This document shows, one piece after another, positions 6,944 to 14,100 of a stretch of 19,218 nt of DNA (position 1 is its first letter; every line of letters starts with the position of its first letter). The notes beneath the pieces are model-generated. The model ran no database searches, was not told the origin of the DNA, and worked only from the letters and a program-made list of their open reading frames with translations. The DNA comes from JBJKRF01 sp046704785 (GTDB taxonomy: Bacteria > Chloroflexota > Anaerolineae > Anaerolineales > Villigracilaceae): contig JBJKRF010000063.1 of NCBI GenBank assembly GCA_046704785.1, forward strand, positions 1 through 19,218. Direction: 5' to 3'. Both the position numbers and the translations under genes were made by a program.

Positions 6944-7675
6944 ATGAAAAAAGTAATTGCATTGTTCTTTGTATTTCTTTTGGGGGCATCTTTTATCTTC
7001 CCGTCAGGCAAGGCTGCGGCTGGCAGCCCAATAGTCACTTGCACCATCAATCTCCTGGCGAACACACAGAACTGCAGCGGTTTATCTAATATCACCGTTA
7101 TAGTACCGCCAGCGGGTGGCAAAACCGTCATCAAGTTGAACATGAACCCTGATGAGTATCTCCATGCGCGGTTCGAGATAACTTACAACACCACTCCCAC
7201 TGGATGGACGGTTAACATTGGCGACTCTGCTACGAACGATGGCTGGGGCGGAGATGCAGGCACGCAGACCCGGGATGCAGAAATGCAAGTTCTGGGCACG
7301 TCTCTCTCGGTCTACGGCAGCGATCTCTACTCGCCTCCCGGAGGATTGTACGCATCCTTCAGCAACGTGGCAACCTCCGCATACCCGTTAATTATCGATG
7401 TGCAGACGGAGTACCTGAAATGGAGTGTTTATAGTTACAGTAGAGAAATCAGTTCGACTTGTAACAGTCCTGATTCCGAGTGCGCGCTTTTTGCCTTGGG
7501 GTATCCCAGTCTCCAGGTAGAAAGTGAGGGGCCGGTCAATGACGACCTGTATGCTGCCTTCAACCGCGTGATCAACGGGACGTATCGCGTTGGCAGCGGC
7601 GTGAGTCAGGTGAAAATAACCCTCGATAATGGAGACAGCGATCTAAAAAGTGGCCCCATGCTAGTCGACCATTAA
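6944..7675 (+). CDS. exported protein of unknown function
   Basis: I do not recognise a family for this 243-residue protein. The N-terminus is a clear Sec signal peptide: MKK, a hydrophobic core at about residues 4-20, and a likely cleavage site after the KAAA segment near residue 26. There is no lipobox cysteine and no second membrane segment, so release or surface association is expected. The mature part is rich in Ser, Thr, Asn, Gly and Tyr, with short alternating hydrophobic stretches suggesting beta structure. It has four cysteines, two near the start (TCT, NCSG) and two at about residues 168-180 (TCN, ECA), which could form disulfides. The GAGGAG site supports expression. Its stop lies 3 bp from the stop of the convergent regulator gene. 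Nothing links it functionally to the neighbours. Confidence 0.8.
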   Translation: MKKVIALFFVFLLGASFIFPSGKAAAGSPIVTCTINLLANTQNCSGLSNITVIVPPAGGKTVIKLNMNPDEYLHARFEITYNTTPTGWTVNIGDSATNDGWGGDAGTQTRDAEMQVLGTSLSVYGSDLYSPPGGLYASFSNVATSAYPLIIDVQTEYLKWSVYSYSREISSTCNSPDSECALFALGYPSLQVESEGPVNDDLYAAFNRVINGTYRVGSGVSQVKITLDNGDSDLKSGPMLVDH

Positions 7676-7678
7676 AAA

Positions 7679-10600
7679 CTATGTAATATTGACCGTCAGT
7701 TCTTTCCACAATACGATTAATGCCCGGTGACTGGGCACATCGTTCAAGAATACCTGCCGGGCAGTTTCCGGCGAAATTTTGGACGCCTGTTCTTGAAGCA
7801 GAGTGCGGGCTGTGTTTACAAAGGCCATCGTCCGAACGTCCTTACTGGCATGTAGTACACGGCAGCACGTCAGATAGACCCAAAACGGATCTTCGGAGCA
7901 ACTAAGCAAATCGGTGTCCAGGTATTTTAAAATCTCTTTTACTTGCCTTTTGGCTTGGGCCTTCTTTCCACGGGCCAGTGCTACTTGCGCCGAGCCTGCC
8001 AATGATTCCATTGCGAGGGACAACTGGCCCAGTTCGCGGCGTAAGCCAACTGCCTGTTCGTAGGCGGCAGCGGCCTCGTCTAAACGGCCCAAGCCAAAAA
8101 GGGCATGGCCCAGATTGGTCAATGCACAAGCACGAATGCGTGGTTCGTCGGTTATTTCTGCCTGGCAGCAATATTCCCAGGCAGCCTGTTCGTCTCCCAA
8201 TTGGTGGGAGATCAGCCCCAGCTTGGCAAGTACGGTACTGATTTCGTGGGGAAGACTGATTTCACGGTAAATCTGTAAGGCCTGCGTCACGTATGAACGG
8301 GCTTTGGCGAAATCGCCAAGACGGCGGGCTACTTCGCCAAGATTGTCCAATGCTGCGCTCTCGTTCCAGCGATCGCCAACCTCCCGGCTAATTTGAAGCG
8401 CCTGCTCGAAACAAGTCTGCGCGCCAGAATAATCTCCCAGGCTTTGGAGGCTGCTACCCAAATTGGCAAGCGACATCCCCTCGACCTGCCGGTCGCCAAT
8501 TTCGCGACAAATATTCAGCGCTTGCTCGAACAGGGTCCGTGCTTGGGCATGATCGTTCTGGTGATAGACGAGGACCCAACCGATATTGTTCAGGGTGCGG
8601 GCTTCTGCGCGCCGTTCCCCCAGCGTACGACTTATCTGCAGGGCTTGCCCGAAATAAATACTTGCCTCGGCATAGACACCCCGATGCACTGCCAGATAGC
8701 CCAAACTATTAAGCGTCACTCCTTCGGCCATTTGATCGTTGATACGGCGGTTGATTTGCAAGGCCTGTTCCAGGTAAGACAGGGCGCCGGCATAATCTTG
8801 ATAACAGTTCAGGAATACGCGGCTGAGTTCCCGCAAACTCTCAGCTTCGATATCAGGTAAATCTATTTGACGCGCGAGCGCTAAAGCTTGCTCAAATTGA
8901 TGTCGTGCAGATTCGTACTCGGCCTGGCTGAATAGCACCTGTCCCCATTGCAAATGGCCTGAGGCTTCAACCTGTTTGGCATCAATTTTTCGAGCCAGTT
9001 CCACCGTTCTTTGGCTCATTTGAAGCGAGGCAAGGTGATCTCCCGTCGCGTCTGCGTAAGCCGAACGTCGTAGCGTCACTTGAACCCGGCACCGGTCGTC
9101 GTCGAGTATCTCTGCCAGGACATCCAAACTTTCCAGGTCCTGTTTCTGCGCTTCGCGTCGCCCTTGAAAGTGAAGAACCGCCTCACGTGCCATCAGTAAA
9201 TCGTACTGATTTGTGTAGTCGCTCTCAGGCGTTAGTTCAAGGGCCCGGCTCAAGTGCTGCTCGCTCATTGTCAGTAGCCCGCGCTTGAGCAAGAATGGTT
9301 GCAGAATCAAGCTGAGGGTAATGAGAGCCATCTTCAAGCCCTGTTGGTACGCAATTTCCAATCCCGCCATCAAATTATTGAGTTCCAGGTCAAGAATCTC
9401 ATCCGTAATAGGCTGTGCACTTAAAAACCGAACCCAATAATCCACCAAGCGCCTACGAGCTTCAGGGGTTGGCGCTTCAAGGCCGGCATAATCTGCAATC
9501 GTCTGATGCAGTGTATAGCGCCCCTCCTGCACGACTTCAACCAACCCATAATCCACTAACGTATCTACCACGGAAGCCACGACTCCGGCAACCGCCAGGG
9601 CAACTGCTTCTGAAAACGAGTTTGGCTTCGGGGGGAAAAGAGCCAAATCGCGTAGTGCCTGACGAGTGACTTTGTCCAACGCTGTGTCGCTGATGCCAAT
9701 CAAGGCGTGCAGGGAGAGTGGCATGTCATAAGGCAATCCGGGGCGTTGTTCCAACGGAGATACTGGCCGAGCCAACAGTAAGCGCGTTTCCGTGTCATTC
9801 AACTGCGCCAGTGCGGCGCGAATGCGACGCAACTGTGATCCATGACTTTGCTGCCGCAAATGCCTGCCCATTAAAATCAGCGCGAGCGGCAACCCGCCCA
9901 CCGCTTTTACCAACGTACGTGCTGCTTCTGGTTCCTGTTCCACTGCGCCGGGGGCCACTTGAGCCAGCAAAGCTACGCCATCCGAGGTCCCAATCTCCTG
10001 TATGTGGACGGTGTTTTCGCCGGCAAAATCGTCGGCCACGTTCACCAGGCGGGTCGTCAACAAATAAGCGCACTGATCTCCACCGACTTTGAAAGCCCAA
10101 GCCGCTTCACTTTGCCATGCGTCATCAATGATGAACAGCATGCGCCGGTTACTGATTGCTGCATGGATGGCCCAGGCTAGTTCAATGGGATTCATGCGCT
10201 CTTTGATGGGCACACGTAGCGCTGCTGCCCATCCACCCAACAAGGCCAACACATCCGGACGAGTTCCCAGCCCGGCCCAAAGGACTCCGTCCGGATAATA
10301 AGACAACAATTCCGGATCGTGGACCAATTCAATAGCCAGGGCCGTTTTCCCCACGCCTGGGAGGCCTTGCAACGCACACAAAATATTTTGGCCTGTTAGA
10401 AAGCGTTCTTTAATTACGTCGAAAACCCCTTCCCTGCCTACCAGGTGATGATTGGGCCGCGGAGGTGCCAAGAATGGCGCAGCGAACGTTGTGACCGCCG
10501 GGCGCAGTCGGGGCGCCGCCCTTTTAACCTGTGTCTTTTCCTCCCACTGCGCCAACAAATCAGCGAGCACATGAAAAGCCTTTTTTTGTTCTTTGAAATA

Positions 10601-10942
10601 CGAGGAGCGTGAAACATACAGCTTCTTTGCAACAAAGTCAGGCGAGTGACCATGCACAAATTGTTCGTTCAGAATGATGTAAGACCGCCATTTTTTTGCC
10701 AATGGCGCAGGAATATCATCTTCCGGCTTAAGCGTATCAATCGCCTCATGCAAAACTTCACGCAGCGCCAACCCCCATCCGGCAGGTGTATCGGAGTAGC
10801 CAACAGATCGATGACGAGCATTGACCAATTGTGACATGGCCAAAGGCAGCGCTCCGAGCAGTTGCACAGAATTCCAACTTTTCAAAGCACGATGAACAGT
10901 ATCCTTCGTTATTACCTTACCGGGAACACTCGGGAAAGTCAT
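7679..10942 (-). CDS. STAND-family regulator: HTH-like N-terminus, NB-ARC ATPase, TPR repeats
   Basis: The 1087-residue cytoplasmic protein has the layout of a signal-sensing STAND ATPase. Residues 98-127 (SPDFVAKKLYVSRSSYF) resemble a helix-turn-helix. The NB-ARC domain covers about 165-400, with Walker A GLPGVGKT (193-200), Walker B LFIIDDAW (269-276), the sensor-like LLTTR (294-298) and GGLPLAL (349-355). A winged-helix-like segment follows (about 425-486, RDLALFPP to HQTIADYA). Residues 658 to about 1012 form nine TPR-like repeats of roughly 40 residues, repeats 3-6 being the most alike (LxNLG, FEQALQIxREIGDR). In the family, ligand or partner binding at the repeats controls ATP-dependent oligomerisation. 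Divergence from the NRPS gene suggests a cluster-situated activator or repressor. No good ribosome site precedes the ATG at 10942, but an in-frame stop lies 9 bp upstream. A defence-type STAND protein is possible but less likely, as no effector domain is visible. Confidence 0.9.
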   Translation of the reverse strand: MTFPSVPGKVITKDTVHRALKSWNSVQLLGALPLAMSQLVNARHRSVGYSDTPAGWGLALREVLHEAIDTLKPEDDIPAPLAKKWRSYIILNEQFVHGHSPDFVAKKLYVSRSSYFKEQKKAFHVLADLLAQWEEKTQVKRAAPRLRPAVTTFAAPFLAPPRPNHHLVGREGVFDVIKERFLTGQNILCALQGLPGVGKTALAIELVHDPELLSYYPDGVLWAGLGTRPDVLALLGGWAAALRVPIKERMNPIELAWAIHAAISNRRMLFIIDDAWQSEAAWAFKVGGDQCAYLLTTRLVNVADDFAGENTVHIQEIGTSDGVALLAQVAPGAVEQEPEAARTLVKAVGGLPLALILMGRHLRQQSHGSQLRRIRAALAQLNDTETRLLLARPVSPLEQRPGLPYDMPLSLHALIGISDTALDKVTRQALRDLALFPPKPNSFSEAVALAVAGVVASVVDTLVDYGLVEVVQEGRYTLHQTIADYAGLEAPTPEARRRLVDYWVRFLSAQPITDEILDLELNNLMAGLEIAYQQGLKMALITLSLILQPFLLKRGLLTMSEQHLSRALELTPESDYTNQYDLLMAREAVLHFQGRREAQKQDLESLDVLAEILDDDRCRVQVTLRRSAYADATGDHLASLQMSQRTVELARKIDAKQVEASGHLQWGQVLFSQAEYESARHQFEQALALARQIDLPDIEAESLRELSRVFLNCYQDYAGALSYLEQALQINRRINDQMAEGVTLNSLGYLAVHRGVYAEASIYFGQALQISRTLGERRAEARTLNNIGWVLVYHQNDHAQARTLFEQALNICREIGDRQVEGMSLANLGSSLQSLGDYSGAQTCFEQALQISREVGDRWNESAALDNLGEVARRLGDFAKARSYVTQALQIYREISLPHEISTVLAKLGLISHQLGDEQAAWEYCCQAEITDEPRIRACALTNLGHALFGLGRLDEAAAAYEQAVGLRRELGQLSLAMESLAGSAQVALARGKKAQAKRQVKEILKYLDTDLLSCSEDPFWVYLTCCRVLHASKDVRTMAFVNTARTLLQEQASKISPETARQVFLNDVPSHRALIVLWKELTVNIT
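7908..8971 (-). repeat. 120-bp-period coding repeats for the TPR array
   Basis: The 3' third of the regulator gene encodes nine consecutive TPR-like units, mostly 40 residues (120 bp), with two shorter units near the end. Units 3 to 6 share recognisable wording at protein level (LFEQALxIxREIGDR-type endings). Recurring DNA words such as cgaaattggcgacc-like variants recur there. The array is a protein-level repeat, not a mobile or intergenic repeat. Confidence 0.7.
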
Positions 10943-11123
10943 GTCAAATCATTCTGGGCTTTATAAAGAGTCTGTACCCAACCCATCCTCCTGAAAAGGA
11001 GACTTTTTGGAGACTCTGCCTGAAGGCCCGCGAATAGAATGGTGCAGATTATAACGCGACTTTTTTCGCTTAAAAGTTGTTTGGCAGTTATTTTATCTCG
11101 TTACTGGAAAAGGTTTTGCCATT
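10943..11123. promoter_or_regulatory. divergent intergenic control region with nested inverted repeats
   Basis: This 181-bp gap separates the regulator (leftward) from the assembly line (rightward) and should hold both promoters. CTCCT/AGGAG (10988-10992 and 10997-11001) forms a 5-bp stem with a GAAA loop followed by a short T-run. It sits inside a wider inverted repeat, AGAGTCT (10967-10973) with AGACTCT (11011-11017). The nest could be an operator or a leader hairpin. A TATAAA-like element on the minus strand at 10961-10966 may be the regulator's -10. On the plus strand TATAAC (11050-11055) and TTGGCA (11081-11086) each lack a well-placed partner, so no confident NRPS promoter is called. 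GGAAAAGG at 11106-11113 may act as a weak ribosome site for the ATG at 11124. Confidence 0.45.
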
Positions 11124-14100
11124 ATGCGTGAAAGACAGTCTGTTTTCTCCCTGGACCAATGCAATACATTGACTGATATTCTTCGGGAGAGGGCAATCAA
11201 CCAGACTGACCAGGTAGCTTATATCTTCCTCCCAGACGGGGAAACGGAGGAGGGCAACCTGACCTATGGAGAATTAGACCGGCGCGCGCGCGCCATTGCA
11301 GTTACCCTCCGAAAAGGCGTTGACCGGCCTGGGAAACGCGTTCTCTTGCTGTATCCGCCTGGGTTGGAGTATATCTGCGCTTTTTGGGGATGCTTATATG
11401 CCGGGATGGTGGCCGTTCCCTGTTACCCGCCTCGTATCAACCGCCCTGACCCACGTTTACAGACCATCGCGCAAGATTCTCAGGCTCAAATCGCTCTGAC
11501 GACGCCAAATATCCTTTCCAGCATGGAGCCAAGGCTGGCAAATACGCCGGACTTGGCTGCCCTGGACTGGCTGGCTACCGATGCGATCAGCCTCGAACAA
11601 GCCGAAAAATGGGAGTCCCCAAGAACAGACAAGGATACACTTGCGTTTCTTCAGTATACATCCGGGTCGACGGCCCAACCCAAGGGGGTTATGGTCAGTC
11701 ACGGGAATCTCCTTCATAACTTGCAACAAATCCATGATTTCTTTGGTATGAATTCCCGATCGCGGGGCGTGATCTGGTTGCCGCCCTATCACGATATGGG
11801 CCTGATCGGCGGTCTGCTTGAGACGCTTTATGCCGGTGTTTCGACGGTTGTTATGCCCCCGACGGCTTTTCTGCAAAAACCGATTCGCTGGTTGCAGGCA
11901 ATCTCCCGCTACCAGGCGACCATCAGCGGCGGCCCCAATTTTGCATACGAACTCTGTACACAAAAGATCACAGACGAACAGAAAAAAGGCCTGGATTTGA
12001 GCCGTTGGGAAGTGGCGTTTACAGGCGCCGAGCCAATCCACAAACAGGCCCTGGAACGTTTTGCCGCGATGTTTGCGCCGTGCGGTTTGCGGCGCGAAAG
12101 CTTGTTTGCCTGTTATGGCTTGGCCGAAGCCACATTGATCGTTTCTGGAAGCAGGAAAGGAAAGGAGCCGACGGCCCACATGTTCGCTGCGGACGACCTG
12201 GCGCAAAGTCGAGCCGTGCTGGCGCTCGCCAAAGACGAGAATCCGCGCGAGTTGGTTTCCTGTGGAACGCCGGCCCCTGACCAGCAACTCGTGATTGTCG
12301 ACCCGCAAACTGCTCGCCGCTGCCCGGAGAATCGGGTTGGCGAAATCTGGTTAACGGGGCCAAGCGTCACGCAGGGGTACTGGAATCAGCCGGAGGAAAC
12401 GGCTAAGGTTTTTCAGGCGCAGTTGGCGGGGAGTAAGAGGGCCTTCCTGCGTACGGGTGACCTGGGCTTCCTACACGCTGGTGAAGTCTATCTCGTCGGT
12501 CGCGCCAAGGATTTGATCATCATTCGCGGGCGCAACCATTATCCGCAAGACATCGAACTCACCGCAGAAAGTAGTTATCCGGGCTTACCGGCCAGCAGCG
12601 GTGCGGCTTTTTCTGTGGACATCGATGGAGAGGAAAAGCTGGTCGTCGTCCAAGAATTGGATCGCCACACGAAACAGGAAGATACGCCGGCGATTATCGC
12701 AGCCATCCGGCAGGCAATTGCCGAACAACATGAGGTGCAGGCTTATGCGGTGGTGCTGATCCGGGTTGGCACTATCCCGAGGACATCCAGCTTCAAAATC
12801 CGGCGGCAGGCCTGCCGTGGTCAATTCCTGGACAAGACTCTGGTCATCGTTGCCAGCAGCACGTTGGATACAGAGGTAACCACCGAAGAAACGTCGCCCG
12901 AACTCTCACTCGAATCCATTCTGGAACTAGCGCCCGAAGCGCGCAAAGCGCACTTGGAAGCCTATCTGCACAAGCGCATAGCGCAAGTGCTGAGCATTTC
13001 TCCGGCTCACCTGGACAAACAGCAACCCATCAGCAGTCTGGGGCTCGACTCGCTGATGGCTGTTCAGTTACAACATGCGGTGGAAAATGAGTTGGGGGTG
13101 AATCTGCCAATGGCTAGTTTTTTGGAAGATTCCACCATTGCCGAATTAGCCTCCGTGCTCTTGCAGGCGCAAACTGACCCAACCGGCGAGACAACAAATA
13201 TTACGCCCGGCAACCCTGCGGACCTGTATCCGCTTTCGCCGGGACAGCGGGCGCTTTGGTTTCTCCATCAGTTGGCTCCGAAAAGCGCCGCCTATCACAT
13301 TGTGAATGCGGTGAAATTGCCCATGCAAGTGGATGCGCAAGCGCTGGAACGGGCTTTTCAGGCCCTCGTAATGCGCCATCCCACGCTGCGCACGAGTTTT
13401 GTGACGGTGCAGAATGAGCCGTGGCAACAAGTTTACTCACAAGCCACGGTGAACTTCCAAGTGGAAGACGCGTCTGAATGGGACGAAGCGCAACTCAAAG
13501 CGCGCTTGACCGAACTGGCGCACCAACCCTTTGATCTGACGACTGGCCCACTGCTACGAGTCTGCCTGTTCGTGCGCGGCCCCCAGGAATATGTTTTGCT
13601 GTTGGCGCTGCATCATATCATCTCTGATCTCTGGTCGATGTCTGTACTGCTGCAAGAATTGGGGGAACTCTACCGCGCGGAAGCGCTGCACATCCCTGCA
13701 GCGCTTCCACCTTTGCCATTGCAATATGCAGACTACGTTCATTGGCAGTCCGACATGCTGGCCGGCAAACGCGGAGAGCAATTATGGAACTATTGGCGTC
13801 AGCAACTTGGTGGCGAAATTCCAATGCTCAATCTGCCTATAGACCACCCCCGCCCTGCTGTACAGACCTATCGCGGCGCAGCCCATGCTTTCACGTTAAA
13901 CAAAAAACTGAGTCGCCAATTGAAAGCGCTGGCTCAGACGGAGAAGGTCACGTTATACACGCTGCTCCTGGCAGCTTTTCAAGTCTGGATGCATCGTCTC
14001 TCAGGCCAGGACGACATCTGGGTTGGATCGCCGACGATGGGCAGAACCCATGCCGGCTTGACGGGTCTGGTGGGGTATTTCGTCAATCCCATCGTGTTGC

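Noticed and set aside
7908..8971. Periodic repeats as a CRISPR array or tandem satellite
   Set aside because: The 120-bp period is fully coding and corresponds to TPR units in the minus-strand protein. The units are not identical at DNA level.
11457..12308. Minus-strand open frame of 283 codons opposite the FAAL domain
   Set aside because: The FAAL motifs on the plus strand are complete across this interval, and the minus translation has no domain features.
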